A DNA stretch of 64,000 nucleotides from NCBI RefSeq assembly GCF_003347015.1, contig NZ_PNFB01000003.1, positions 186,001 to 250,000 of the forward strand, given 5' to 3'. The notes under the pieces are model-generated. The model ran no database searches, had not been told where the DNA came from, and saw only the letters and a list, made by a program, of their open reading frames with translations. This document shows, one piece after another, positions 35,188 through 43,395 of the stretch; the stretch's first letter is position 1; every line of letters starts with the position of its first letter. A program made the translations under genes and the position numbers. This DNA comes from Brachybacterium sp. YJGR34 (GTDB taxonomy: Bacteria > Actinomycetota > Actinomycetes > Actinomycetales > Dermabacteraceae).

Positions 35188-35214
35188 GACGAACGAGGAG
35201 CGCCCGGATCGACA
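35188..35214 (-). promoter_or_regulatory. ECF42-type promoter
   Basis: On the minus strand, -35 TGTCGA (35209-35214), 17-bp spacer, -10 CGTC (35188-35191). This matches the reported ECF42 target motif (TGTCGA and CGWC), so the sigma factor probably drives its own operon. Confidence 0.7.
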
Positions 35215-35280
35215 GTCCGGGGAAGGTCTCCGCTCCGCCACCCCGAGCCCCGAGCTCCCCGTCCGCGGCCGCCGCCGCGG

Positions 35281-35667
35281 TCAGCGGGCGAGGTTCAGCG
35301 CGACCGCCTCCCGCACCAGCTCCGCCACGGCCTGCGCGTCCACCTCATCGCCCTCGCCGTGGTCGATCGCGCGAGCGACCGTGCTGTCCAGGCGGCTCGT
35401 GAACAGCGGGCTGGGCTCCATGTGAGCGCCCTTCGAGAAGGTCAGTCGCACCGACGCCTTGAGGACATCGACGAAGCAGACGTCGCCCTCATGGGTCCAG
35501 AACGCCACGCCCTCGGGCTTCGAGGGCTTCTTGTACTTGACCGCCTCGACGATGTCCGGATCGGCGGAGCGGATCGCGGCGCGCAGGGCGCTCATCGTCT
35601 CCTGCTTCCAGCCGCTCTGCCGGGCGATGATGTCGTCGATCTGCTGGGAGGCGGTCGCGTCGCTCAT
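35281..35667 (-). CDS. DUF1801 (YdhG-like) protein
   Basis: 128-aa cytoplasmic protein of the DUF1801/YdhG family: ALRAAIRSADPDIVEAVKYK, KPSKPEGVAFWTHEGDVCFV, and VRLTFSKGAHMEPSPLFTSR. Function is unknown; some relatives are annotated as iron-chaperone-like by fold similarity only. ATG 35667 follows GAGGAT; an in-frame ATG at 35730 is an alternative start. It is divergent from the iron-boxed siderophore importer. Confidence 0.85.
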   Translation of the reverse strand: MSDATASQQIDDIIARQSGWKQETMSALRAAIRSADPDIVEAVKYKKPSKPEGVAFWTHEGDVCFVDVLKASVRLTFSKGAHMEPSPLFTSRLDSTVARAIDHGEGDEVDAQAVAELVREAVALNLAR

Positions 35668-35808
35668 GTCCGGATCCTCGCGGACGGGTCCGGCGAGGGC
35701 AAGTGCGGCGCCGAGCTCCTCCGTGGTCATGACCGCCACGACCCGGGGTGAGTCGCGCGTCACACCCCGGCGAATACCGCAACGCGGGGCTGGCGAAATG
35801 CGGCGAGG

Positions 35809-35822
35809 TGAGGCTAGCCTCA
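35809..35822. promoter_or_regulatory. DtxR/IdeR iron box of the siderophore importer
   Basis: TGAGGCTAGCCTCA is a perfect 14-bp palindrome matching the core of the actinobacterial iron box, 80 bp before the binding-protein gene. It implies repression when iron is sufficient. Confidence 0.85.
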
Positions 35823-35901
35823 GTGACGTCCCCGCTCGGTGTCGCGGCCCTCCCGGTCGCCTCCTCGCACCGGGCTCCGGCCCCGAACGAAGGCAGACTC
35901 C

Positions 35902-36924
35902 ATGACGTCCCTGACCCGCCGCCACCTCGGCGCCCTCTCCGCCGTCGGCGCCCTCGGCCTGACCCTCACCGCCTGCGGCGCCTCGACCGACGCGGCCGAT
36001 GCCGACGGCGGCGCCGCGGCCAGCGATGCGGGCGGCGGGAGCGCAGCGGGGACCGTGGAGGTCGAGGACAACAACGGCGCCCAGAGGGTCGAGGTGCCGC
36101 CGGCCTCCGTGGTCGCCACCGACAACCGCACCTTCGAGACCCTCGCGGACTGGGAGGTCACCCTCACCGCCGCCGCCCGCACCCTGATGCCCTCGACGAA
36201 CCCCTACAAGGAGGACGAGTCGATCGTCGACCTGGGCAGCCACCGCGAGCCCGATCTCGAGGCCGTCGTCGCCGCCGAGCCCACCCTGATCATCAACGGC
36301 CAGCGCTTCACCCAGTACCACGACGACTTCGTGAAGTACGCCCCCGAGGCGACGGTTCTCGAGCTCGACCCCCGTGACGACCAGCCCTTCGCCGACGAGC
36401 TCAAGCGCCAGGTCGCCGCGCTGGGCGAGATCTTCGACAAGCAGTCGGAGGCGGAGACGCTGGGCACCGACCTCGATGCGTCCATGGAGCGCGTCACCGA
36501 GGCCTACAACGGCGAGGACACGGTCATGGCCGTGACCACCTCCGGCGGCGAGATCGGCTACATCGCCCCCGGCGTGGGCCGCACCCTGGGCTGGACCTTC
36601 GACGCGCTGGGCCTGGTCCCCGCGCTCGAGGTCGAGGGCTCGAGCGACGACCACGAGGGCGACGACATCTCCGTCGAGGCCATCGCGGACTCCGATCCCA
36701 CCTGGATCCTGGTGATGGACCGCGACGCGGCCATCTCCGCCGACGATCCCGAGTTCACCCCCGCCAACGAGGTGCTGGAGGCCTCCGAGGCGCTGCAGTC
36801 CGTCACCGCGGTCACCGAGGGCAACATCGTCTACATGCCCGCGGACACGTACACCAACGAGTCGATCCAGACCTACACGGAGTTCTTCACGACCTTCGCC
36901 GAGGCGCTCGAGGCGAAGGCCTGA
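35902..36924 (+). CDS. Siderophore-binding lipoprotein (FecB/CeuE/YclQ-like)
   Basis: 340-aa extracytoplasmic binding protein for an iron-siderophore ABC importer. The signal peptide, with twin arginines (LTRRHLGALS), ends at lipobox TLTAC. The mature domain begins VEVEDNNGAQRVEVPPASVV, a typical start of class III (FecB/BtuF) proteins, and contains VDLGSHREPDLEAVVAAEPT. Similarity is closest in feel to CeuE/YclQ proteins for catecholate siderophores, but the ligand is unproven. ATG 35902 follows GAAGGCAGACTCC. First gene of a four-gene operon under an iron box. Confidence 0.92.
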   Translation: MTSLTRRHLGALSAVGALGLTLTACGASTDAADADGGAAASDAGGGSAAGTVEVEDNNGAQRVEVPPASVVATDNRTFETLADWEVTLTAAARTLMPSTNPYKEDESIVDLGSHREPDLEAVVAAEPTLIINGQRFTQYHDDFVKYAPEATVLELDPRDDQPFADELKRQVAALGEIFDKQSEAETLGTDLDASMERVTEAYNGEDTVMAVTTSGGEIGYIAPGVGRTLGWTFDALGLVPALEVEGSSDDHEGDDISVEAIADSDPTWILVMDRDAAISADDPEFTPANEVLEASEALQSVTAVTEGNIVYMPADTYTNESIQTYTEFFTTFAEALEAKA

Positions 36925-36944
36925 GCCACGTCCGCCGCTGAGCT

Positions 36945-36987
36945 CCGCACGGCGGGCCGGGCCCTCGCGGCCGGGCCCGCCGTGCGG
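36945..36987 (+). terminator. Strong hairpin after the siderophore-binding protein gene
   Basis: 14-bp stem CCGCACGGCGGGCC/GGCCCGCCGTGCGG with a 15-nt GC-rich loop, 20 bp after the stop codon and 23 bp before the permease gene. It probably limits read-through so that the binding protein is made in excess. No T-run. Confidence 0.65.
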
Positions 36988-37010
36988 CGCGTCCGTGCCC
37001 AGGAGAGATG

Positions 37011-38009
37011 ATGTCCACCCCCGCCCTCGCCACCGGGTCGCCGCCACGGCGCCGCGGACGCGAACCACTCATCGACCGCAATCTCGTGATCGGTATCGTG
37101 CTGGTCGCGCTGCTGCTGGTCGCCTCGCTGCTCACCGGTGTCTACGACGTCTTCGGCGCGGACGACGGCGCGGAGATGTTCGCGATCACCCGCATCCCCC
37201 GCACCGTCGCCCTGGTCCTCGCCGGGGCCGCGATGGCGATGTCGGGGCTGATCATGCAGCTGATGACCCAGAACCGCTTCGTCGAGCCCTCGACCACGGG
37301 CACCACCGAGTGGGCGGGGCTGGGGCTGATCCTGGTGATGGTGCTGGTGCCGACGGCGAGCCTGCTGACGAAGATGTCCGTGGCGATCGTCTTCTCCTTC
37401 GTCGGCACGATGGTCTTCTTCCTGTTCCTGCGGAAGGTCACCCTGCGCAGCTCCCTCATCGTCCCGATCATCGGGATCATGCTCGGGGCCGTGGTCGGCT
37501 CGGTCTCCACCTTCGTCGCGCTCCAGTTCGACGCCCTGCAGAACCTCGGGGTGTGGTTCGCCGGCTCCTTCACCTCGGTGATGCGCGGCGGGTACGAGGT
37601 GCTGTGGATCGTGCTGCTGGTGGGGATCGCGGTGTTCGTCGTCGCCGACCGGCTCACCGTCGCGGGCCTCGGCGAGGACGTCGCCACCAACATCGGCGTG
37701 AACTACCAGCGGGTGCTGCTGATGGGCACCGGCCTGGTCGCCGTCGCCACCGGCGTGGTCACGGTGGTGGTGGGCAACCTGCCGTTCCTGGGCCTCATCG
37801 TGCCCAACATCGTCTCGATGGTCCGCGGCGATGACCTGCGCACCAACCTGCCCTGGGTGTGCCTGCTGGGCATCGCGATCGTGACCATCTGCGATCTCAT
37901 CGGGCGCACCATCATCATGCCCTTCGAGGTGCCGGTCTCGCTGATCCTCGGGATCGTCGGCGCCGTCGTCTTCATCGCGCTCCTGCTGAGGCAGCGTCGT
38001 CATGGGTGA
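37011..38009 (+). CDS. Siderophore ABC permease, FecCD family (first)
   Basis: 332-aa permease with about nine hydrophobic segments. RIPRTVALVLAGAAMAMSGL, then IMQLMTQNRFVEPSTTGTTE is the family signature of the first helices (R-x-PR-x5-GAxLA-SG), and FLGLIVPNIVSMVRGDDLRT marks the ATPase-contact region. ATG 37011 is preferred to the adjacent ATG 37008 because AGGAG then sits 5 nt away. It overlaps the second permease by 8 bp. Confidence 0.92.
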   Translation: MSTPALATGSPPRRRGREPLIDRNLVIGIVLVALLLVASLLTGVYDVFGADDGAEMFAITRIPRTVALVLAGAAMAMSGLIMQLMTQNRFVEPSTTGTTEWAGLGLILVMVLVPTASLLTKMSVAIVFSFVGTMVFFLFLRKVTLRSSLIVPIIGIMLGAVVGSVSTFVALQFDALQNLGVWFAGSFTSVMRGGYEVLWIVLLVGIAVFVVADRLTVAGLGEDVATNIGVNYQRVLLMGTGLVAVATGVVTVVVGNLPFLGLIVPNIVSMVRGDDLRTNLPWVCLLGIAIVTICDLIGRTIIMPFEVPVSLILGIVGAVVFIALLLRQRRHG

Positions 38010-39102
38010 CCGCACCGAGCTCCGCCCCGCGCCGGCCCCCGCCGGCCCGCCGGTCCCCGCCGCCCCGTCGGCCCCGGCTCCGCGTCTCGCGCGCGAGCGC
38101 CGCAGCGGCTCCGGGGCCTTCCCCGACGCGCGCAGCCGCCGACGCTACTGGACCATGGTCGCGGTGCTGTCCGTGCTCGCCGCGGGCTGCGCCCTCGGCC
38201 TGCTCGCGATGGACAACCCGATGCCCGTGGGCTCGCGCGGGTTCTGGCTGATCGCCGAGATGCGGGTGACCTCGCTGGTGGTGATGGGCGTGGTCGCCTT
38301 CTGCCAGGCGATCGCCACGATCACCTTCCAGACCGTCACGAACAACCGGATCATCACGCCCTCGATCATGGGCTTCGAGTCCCTGTACACCCTCATCCAG
38401 ACCACCGCGGTGTACGTCATCGGGGCCGCCGGGGTGGTCGCGATCCAGGGGACCGGCCAGTTCCTGCTGCAGGTCGTGGCGATGGTGGGCCTCTCGGTGC
38501 TGCTCTACGGCTGGCTGCTGCGCGGGCGGTACGCGAACATCCAGGTGATGCTGCTGGTGGGCATCATCATCGGCGGCGGCATGGGGGCGATCTCCACCTT
38601 CATGCAGCGCCTGCTGTCCCCGAGCGAGTTCGACGTGCTCTCCGCCCGGCTGTTCGGCTCGGTGACCAACGCGAGCGCGGAGTACCTGCCCTACGCGATC
38701 CCGATGATCCTCATCGCCGGGGTGCTGATCTGGGCGAACGCCCGCACCCTCAACGTCCTGGCGATGGGCCGGGAGGTCTGCGTGAACCTCGGCGTGCGGC
38801 ACGGCCGGCAGACCATCGCGATGCTGGTGCTGGTCTCGGTCCTCATGGCGGTCTCCACCGCCCTGGTGGGCCCGATGACCTTCTTCGGCTTCCTCGTGGC
38901 CACGCTGACCTACCAGCTCGCCGGCACCCACGACCACCGCCGGGTGCTCCCCCTGGGCGTGCTGGCCGGCTTCGTGGTGCTCTCCGGGGCGTACTTCGTC
39001 ATGAACCACGTGTTCTACGCGCAGGGCGTCGTGTCCATCATCATCGAACTCGTCGGCGGGACCGTGTTCCTCGTCGTCATCATGCGGAAGGGGCGCCTGT
39101 GA
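38002..39102 (+). CDS. Siderophore ABC permease, FecCD family (second)
   Basis: 366-aa partner permease. A Pro/Ala-rich cytoplasmic N-terminus of about 45 residues precedes about nine segments. EMRVTSLVVMGVVAFCQAIA, the conserved ATITFQTVTNNRIITPSIMG, and VGPMTFFGFLVATLTYQLAG are family hallmarks. The N-terminal extension is longer than usual. Coupled on both sides: an 8-bp overlap with the first permease and a GTGA overlap with the ATPase. Confidence 0.92.
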   Translation: MGDRTELRPAPAPAGPPVPAAPSAPAPRLARERRSGSGAFPDARSRRRYWTMVAVLSVLAAGCALGLLAMDNPMPVGSRGFWLIAEMRVTSLVVMGVVAFCQAIATITFQTVTNNRIITPSIMGFESLYTLIQTTAVYVIGAAGVVAIQGTGQFLLQVVAMVGLSVLLYGWLLRGRYANIQVMLLVGIIIGGGMGAISTFMQRLLSPSEFDVLSARLFGSVTNASAEYLPYAIPMILIAGVLIWANARTLNVLAMGREVCVNLGVRHGRQTIAMLVLVSVLMAVSTALVGPMTFFGFLVATLTYQLAGTHDHRRVLPLGVLAGFVVLSGAYFVMNHVFYAQGVVSIIIELVGGTVFLVVIMRKGRL

Positions 39103-39863
39103 TCACCATCGACGCGGTGCGGAAGCAGTACACCTCGGCGTCGGGGACGGTCGAGATCGGTCCGGTCACCGCCCGGATCCCCGCCGGCGGCGTGACCGCC
39201 CTGGTGGGGCCCAACGGCGCCGGCAAGTCGACCATGCTGACCATGGTGGGGCGCCTGCTGGACATCGACGAGGGCGCGATCGAGGTGGCCGGCTACGACG
39301 TCTCCTCGACCGCCTCCAAGGACCTCGCGAGGATCCTCTCGGTGCTGCGCCAGGAGAACCACTTCATCACCCGGCTGACGGTGCGCCAGCTGGTGGGATT
39401 CGGCCGCTTCCCCTACTCCAAGGGGCGGTTGACGGTGCACGACGAGCAGAAGATCTCCGAGGCCATCGACTTCCTCGACCTCGACGAGCTCGAGGGGCGC
39501 TACCTCGACGAGCTCTCCGGCGGGCAGCGCCAGCGCGCCTACGTCGCGATGGTCCTCGCGCAGGACACCGAGTACGTGCTGCTGGACGAGCCGCTGAACA
39601 ACCTCGACATGCGCCACAGCGTGCAGATGATGGGCCGCCTGCGCGACGCCGCCCGGCAGCTGGGGCGCACCATCGTGGTGGTGCTGCACGACATCAACTT
39701 CGCCGGCCACTACGCCGATCACATCATCGCCATGAAGGACGGCGGCGTGGTCGAGTCCGGGCCCGTCGGCGAGATCATGGACGGGGCGATCCTCAGCCGC
39801 GTCTTCGACACCCCCGTGCACGTCATCGAGGGGCCGACGGGACCGCTGGCCGTCTACTACTGA
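39099..39863 (+). CDS. Siderophore ABC importer ATP-binding protein
   Basis: 254-aa ATPase (FecE/YclP-like). Walker A VGPNGAGKST (residues 37-46), Q loop VLRQENHF, signature LSGGQRQRAYVAM, Walker B YVLLDEPLNNLD and switch His in VLHDINFAGHYADHI are all intact. Starts at GTG 39099, overlapping the upstream permease stop. Completes an SBP-permease-permease-ATPase set resembling yclNOPQ in content, with the binding protein first instead of last. Confidence 0.94.
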   Translation: MITIDAVRKQYTSASGTVEIGPVTARIPAGGVTALVGPNGAGKSTMLTMVGRLLDIDEGAIEVAGYDVSSTASKDLARILSVLRQENHFITRLTVRQLVGFGRFPYSKGRLTVHDEQKISEAIDFLDLDELEGRYLDELSGGQRQRAYVAMVLAQDTEYVLLDEPLNNLDMRHSVQMMGRLRDAARQLGRTIVVVLHDINFAGHYADHIIAMKDGGVVESGPVGEIMDGAILSRVFDTPVHVIEGPTGPLAVYY

Positions 39864-39900
39864 GGGCGGGGCGGCGCGCTCCGTGCGCCGGTCCCCGCCC
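39864..39900. terminator. Bidirectional terminator between siderophore operon and aldo/keto reductase
   Basis: Interrupted stem: GGGCGGGG plus CGGCGC pairing with GCGCCG and CCCCGCCC (2-nt bulge), 7-nt loop, starting immediately after the ATPase stop codon and 10 bp from the end of the convergent gene. Confidence 0.7.
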
Positions 39901-39910
39901 CCGTCCGGCC

Positions 39911-40756
39911 TCAGGACTCCTTGGTGGACGGATCCGCGCCGCCGCGGCCGTCGGGGCGGTCCAGGGCGTCGATCGCCGCGACCTCCGCGGCGGTGAGCTC
40001 GAGCTGCGCGGCGGCGAGGTTCTCCACGATCCGCGAGGGCGTGACGGACTTCGGGATGGTCACCAGGCCGCTCGCGAGATGCCAGGCGAGCACCACCTGC
40101 GCCGGGGTCGCCCCGTGCGCGGCCGCGATCTCGGTGATCGCGGCGTTCTCGAGCAGATCGGACTTGCCCTGGCCCAGCGGGCCCCAGGACTCGGTGACGA
40201 TGCCGTGCTCCTCGTGGAAGGCGCGCAGCTCGCGCTGCTGGAAGTAGGGGTGCAGCTCGATCTGGTGGACGGAGGGCACCACGCCGGTGGCGTCGATCGC
40301 CTCGCGCAGCTGCGGCAGCGGGTAGTTGGAGACGCCGATCGAGCGGGCCAGTCCCCGCTTCTGCAGCTCCACCAGCGCCTTCCAGGCCTCGACGTAGGTG
40401 CCCTGGACGGGCACCGCCCAGTGCACGAGGTAGAGGTCGACGTACTCGGTGCCCAGGCGCTCGAGCGACGCCTCGCAGGCGGTGATCGCATCGTCGAAGC
40501 GCTGGGCGTCGTTCCACAGCTTGGTGGTGAGGAAGATGTCCTCCCGCGCCACGCCGGAGGCGCGGATCGCGCGGCCCACGCCCTCCTCGTTGCCGTACAC
40601 CTTCGCGGTGTCGAGGTGGCGGTAGCCGGCCTCGAGGGCCTGCACGGTGACATCGGCCGCGACATCGTTCTCGACCTTGAACACGCCGTAGCCGAGCTGG
40701 GGGATGGAGGCTCCTCCCGGCAGCGGCAGGGACGGGACGGCGCTCTGATCAGACAT
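39911..40756 (-). CDS. Aldo/keto reductase
   Basis: 281-aa NADPH-dependent oxidoreductase of the AKR5-like group (2,5-diketo-D-gluconate reductase relatives). Catalytic tetrad visible: Asp in YRHLDTAKVYGNEEGVG with the Tyr, Lys in FLTTKLWN and His in LYLVHWAVP. Cofactor-binding end: VTIPKSVTPSRIVENLA. Preceded by GAGGAGAGG and a TAGGCT -10-like sequence about 30 nt upstream. Substrate unknown; monomeric, cytoplasmic. Confidence 0.93.
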   Translation of the reverse strand: MSDQSAVPSLPLPGGASIPQLGYGVFKVENDVAADVTVQALEAGYRHLDTAKVYGNEEGVGRAIRASGVAREDIFLTTKLWNDAQRFDDAITACEASLERLGTEYVDLYLVHWAVPVQGTYVEAWKALVELQKRGLARSIGVSNYPLPQLREAIDATGVVPSVHQIELHPYFQQRELRAFHEEHGIVTESWGPLGQGKSDLLENAAITEIAAAHGATPAQVVLAWHLASGLVTIPKSVTPSRIVENLAAAQLELTAAEVAAIDALDRPDGRGGADPSTKES

Positions 40757-40821
40757 GGGGATCCTCTCCTCGGGGGTCCCGCCAGCCTAGCCGCGAGCTG
40801 CGCTCGAGCGGGCGGCGCCGC

Positions 40822-41628
40822 TCACCGTCGCCGCACCAGCGCCCGGAGGGTGACCAGCAGGCCCAGCGCGGTCCACAGGGTCAGGACCAGCAGGTCACGA
40901 CCGGAGGCCGTGAAGGTGTCCGCGGCGATCCCGGCCCGCAGGAGATCGGCGGCGGGCTGGATGGGCAGCACCTCGTGCACGCGCTGGAACCAGTCCGGCA
41001 GCTGGCTCGCCGGGAAGGTGATCGGCGAGAACAGCAGGACGAAGAACACCAGCACCTGGGACAGCAGCTGCGCCAGCATCGCGGGGAAGGACACCGCGAT
41101 CGCGTAGCCCACGGAGGTGGCCATCGTCGTCACCAGCAGCGAGGCGAGGATCAGCAGCGGCCAGTCGAAGGAGAAGGCGAGGTCGTAGCGCAGATGTCCG
41201 ACCAGGAGCCCGATCGCCACGCCGGGCAGGGCGATGAGGGTCCACACCACGAGGTCGACGGCGAGCAGCAGCGGCCGGGCCACCGGAAGCGCCCGCTGGT
41301 AGTCCAGCGCCCCGGAGGCCCGGGCGCGGGCGACTCCCTGCGGCACGATGACCAGGCCGATGGTCAGCAGCAGGATCGTCGGCGCGCCGGAGGACAGGAA
41401 CAGGGCGGCCTCCGCCGTGATGTCGGGGATGAGCAGGCCGAAGCCGATCACGATCCCCGCGGCGAGCATGGCCTGGACGACGACGATGAGCGGCAGCATC
41501 GCGCCGATCGACGCGAGCGACCAGCGCAGCAGCATGCCCAGGCTGCGCCAGGGGCTCACCTGGACCGGGGTGATCGACGGCGGGTGCGGTGCGGTCGGCG
41601 TCCTCGGGGCGGCGGTCGGCTCAGTCAT
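40822..41628 (-). CDS. ABC-2 type exporter permease
   Basis: 268-aa membrane protein with six hydrophobic segments typical of ABC-2 permeases such as DrrB: RSLGMLLRWSLASIGAMLPL, IVPQGVARARASGALDYQRA and the conserved LFSPITFPASQLPDWFQRVH, followed by EVLPIQPAADLLRAG. It overlaps the ATPase gene by 8 bp. With the adjacent TetR gene this is a typical regulated drug or lipid exporter. Confidence 0.92.
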   Translation of the reverse strand: MTEPTAAPRTPTAPHPPSITPVQVSPWRSLGMLLRWSLASIGAMLPLIVVVQAMLAAGIVIGFGLLIPDITAEAALFLSSGAPTILLLTIGLVIVPQGVARARASGALDYQRALPVARPLLLAVDLVVWTLIALPGVAIGLLVGHLRYDLAFSFDWPLLILASLLVTTMATSVGYAIAVSFPAMLAQLLSQVLVFFVLLFSPITFPASQLPDWFQRVHEVLPIQPAADLLRAGIAADTFTASGRDLLVLTLWTALGLLVTLRALVRRR

Positions 41629-42592
41629 CGGTGGCCCCCTCGCGGGTCGGGTCGGGCGGTGTGGTCAGCGCCAGGTAAGCGTCCTCGAGCGTCGACGGCG
41701 TGAGCGAGAAGCCCTCGATCCGGTGCTCGGCGTGCTGCGCGGCGGCCCAGGCGACGGCCGGGGCCGCCTCCTGCGCCGCGACGGTGAGCAGGGTGCGCCG
41801 GCCGGTCCGGACCCGGCGCCGCACCGCCAGGTGAGGGTCCGTGGCGGAGGGGTCCGCCCCCTCGGGCGGCAGCTGCAGCTCCAGGCGCAGGTCGGTGTCC
41901 TGGGTCCCGCGCAGGTGGGCGGGCGACCCCTCGGCGACCAGCCGGCCCCGGTCGAGGATCACCAGCTCGTCCACGATCCGCTCCGCCTCGGAGACGTTGT
42001 GGGTGACCAGCAGGACGCCGCTGCCGGCGTCGCCGCGGCGTCGCACGGCGTCCCAGAGCAGCCGGCGCCGCGAGGCGTCGATGTCGTTGGTGGGCTCGTC
42101 GAGGATGAGCAGCGGGATGGGGGCCGCCACGGCCATGGCGAAGCCGGTCAGGCGCCGGATCCCGCCGGACAGCCCGCCGCCCTCGGGCAGGGCGCGGCGG
42201 TCCATCCACGGGCCGATGTCCAGCTCCTCGGCCAGGGAGACCGCGGCCGCGCGGGCATCGCGGGGCGTCAGGCCGCGCAGGCCGCCGGCGATCTCGATCG
42301 CCGAGCGCGGGGTGAGCCCGTCGATCGGCGCCTGCGCCTGCGGCTGCAGGGCGACGTGCCGCCGCGCGGCGGCCGGGTCCCGCACGGCGTCGGTCCCGCC
42401 CACGCGGATGTCCCCGGCGTGGGGTCTCAGCAGGCCGACGATCTGGGAGACCACCGTGGTCTTCCCGGCGCCGTTGTGGCCCAGCAGGCCCACCACCTCC
42501 CCGGCGCGGACGTGGAAGGAGAGGTCGTCATTGGCGACGACCGGACCGTAGCGGCGGGTGAGGTCGGTGATGCGGAGCACGTCGGGGTCCAT
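41621..42592 (-). CDS. ABC exporter ATP-binding protein (DrrA-like)
   Basis: 323-aa ATPase. Walker A LLGHNGAGKTTVV, Walker B LLILDEPTNDID, and switch His in LLVTHNVSEAERIVDELV are present. The signature motif is GGGLSGGIRRLTG (SGGI in place of the common SGGM/SGGQ). An extended C-terminal region of about 100 residues is typical of the DrrA class. ATG 42592 follows AAGGAGGCGCG. Transcribed from the -35 TTGACG/-10 TACCGT promoter lying inside the TetR operator array. Confidence 0.93.
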   Translation of the reverse strand: MDPDVLRITDLTRRYGPVVANDDLSFHVRAGEVVGLLGHNGAGKTTVVSQIVGLLRPHAGDIRVGGTDAVRDPAAARRHVALQPQAQAPIDGLTPRSAIEIAGGLRGLTPRDARAAAVSLAEELDIGPWMDRRALPEGGGLSGGIRRLTGFAMAVAAPIPLLILDEPTNDIDASRRRLLWDAVRRRGDAGSGVLLVTHNVSEAERIVDELVILDRGRLVAEGSPAHLRGTQDTDLRLELQLPPEGADPSATDPHLAVRRRVRTGRRTLLTVAAQEAAPAVAWAAAQHAEHRIEGFSLTPSTLEDAYLALTTPPDPTREGATDD

Positions 42593-42603
42593 CGCGCCTC
42601 CTT

Positions 42604-42654
42604 GGATACCAATGGTCTGTGGATACCGACGGTATGTGGATACCGCAGGTACGT
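42604..42654. promoter_or_regulatory. Three tandem 17-bp operators for the TetR regulator
   Basis: Three adjacent copies of GGATACCnnnGGTnnGT at 42604-42620, 42621-42637 and 42638-42654. Each contains an inverted repeat ATACC-N3-GGTAT, perfect in the middle copy. The array lies exactly between the ABC exporter and tetR-type starts and overlaps both promoters. Confidence 0.85.
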
Positions 42655-42657
42655 CAA
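42629..42657 (-). promoter_or_regulatory. Promoter of the ABC exporter operon
   Basis: Minus strand: -35 TTGACG (42652-42657), 17-bp spacer, -10 TACCGT (42629-42634). The -10 lies in the second operator and the -35 touches the third, so a bound repressor would block RNA polymerase. Confidence 0.75.
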
Positions 42658-42671
42658 GGGTCCCGCGGCTC

Positions 42672-42677
42672 TACGCT
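42672..42677 (+). promoter_or_regulatory. Leaderless -10 of the tetR-type gene
   Basis: TACGCT, 6 nt before ATG 42684; the corresponding -35 position falls in the third operator, which predicts autorepression. Confidence 0.6.
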
Positions 42678-42683
42678 GGTGCC

Positions 42684-43325
42684 ATGACAGAGATCCCCGA
42701 CCCCCTCTCCCGCCGGGATCGCCAGCAGCAGACGCGCGAGGCGCTGGTCGCCGCGGCCCGCGAGGTGTTCTCCGAGGACGGGTACCACGCGGCCAGCCTG
42801 GCGCGGATCGCGCGCGTGGCCGGCTTCTCCAAGGGCGCCGTGTACTCGAACTTCGAGGGCAAGTCCGCGCTCTTCCTCGCGGTGATGGACAAGAACCTGG
42901 AGCTGGCCGAGGCCGATCCGCGGCATCCGTTCTCGCCGCCCGGCCACCCGGCCTCCACCGGCTGGGACGTGGCCGGGAGGGAGGGCTTCCCACGGCAGGC
43001 CACCCAGGGCTTCGCGCTGGCCACGCTCGAGTTCATCGCCCGCGCGGCGCGGGACGAGGCCCTCGCCCCCCAGCTGCATCAGCGGCTCGCGACGATCCTG
43101 GACCGTTACGACGCCATCGCCCGATCGGCGCGGCCCGAGGGCGAGACGCTCGAGGCGGCGGACGTCGGCCGGCTGCTGGCCGCGCTGGACCAGGGAGCCG
43201 GGCTGATCCTGCTCGCCGGGGACGTGATGCCGGGCCCCGCGGTGTTCACCGCCGGGATGCGCCGCCTGGTCGACCCGGCGCGCGCGGCCGCCGAGGAGGC
43301 GGCCGGGGGTGCGGCGGGGGCGTAG
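42684..43325 (+). CDS. TetR-family transcriptional regulator
   Basis: 213-aa repressor. N-terminal HTH: REALVAAAREVFSEDGYHAA, SLARIARVAGFSKGAVYSNF and EGKSALFLAVMD, a textbook TetR domain; the C-terminal 140 residues form the ligand-binding helical domain. Divergent from the drrAB-like exporter, with three operators between. Leaderless start. The inducer is likely a substrate of the exporter. Confidence 0.94.
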   Translation: MTEIPDPLSRRDRQQQTREALVAAAREVFSEDGYHAASLARIARVAGFSKGAVYSNFEGKSALFLAVMDKNLELAEADPRHPFSPPGHPASTGWDVAGREGFPRQATQGFALATLEFIARAARDEALAPQLHQRLATILDRYDAIARSARPEGETLEAADVGRLLAALDQGAGLILLAGDVMPGPAVFTAGMRRLVDPARAAAEEAAGGAAGA

Positions 43326-43350
43326 GTCGGGAACGGCCAGGCGGCCGCTC

Positions 43351-43356
43351 TACGAT
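43351..43356 (+). promoter_or_regulatory. -10 before the LssY mini-ORF
   Basis: TACGAT, 6 nt before ATG 43363 of a 10-codon mini-ORF. Confidence 0.6.
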
Positions 43357-43362
43357 GGCGGC

Positions 43363-43395
43363 ATGATCCCCCGGAGTTCGGAGCACGGCCGATGA
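43363..43395 (+). CDS. Leaderless mini-ORF coupled to the LssY-domain gene
   Basis: ATG plus nine codons (MIPRSSEHGR) and TGA; the stop overlaps the ATG of the next gene as ATGA. It starts 6 nt after a TACGAT -10, so it would be read from a leaderless mRNA. The GGAG used by the downstream gene lies inside it (43380-43383). Translation is inferred from layout only. Confidence 0.5.
   Translation: MIPRSSEHGR

Noticed and set aside
42604-42654. Short CRISPR-like array
   Set aside because: Three 17-bp copies abut without spacers and contain promoter elements and an inverted repeat, so they are operators.
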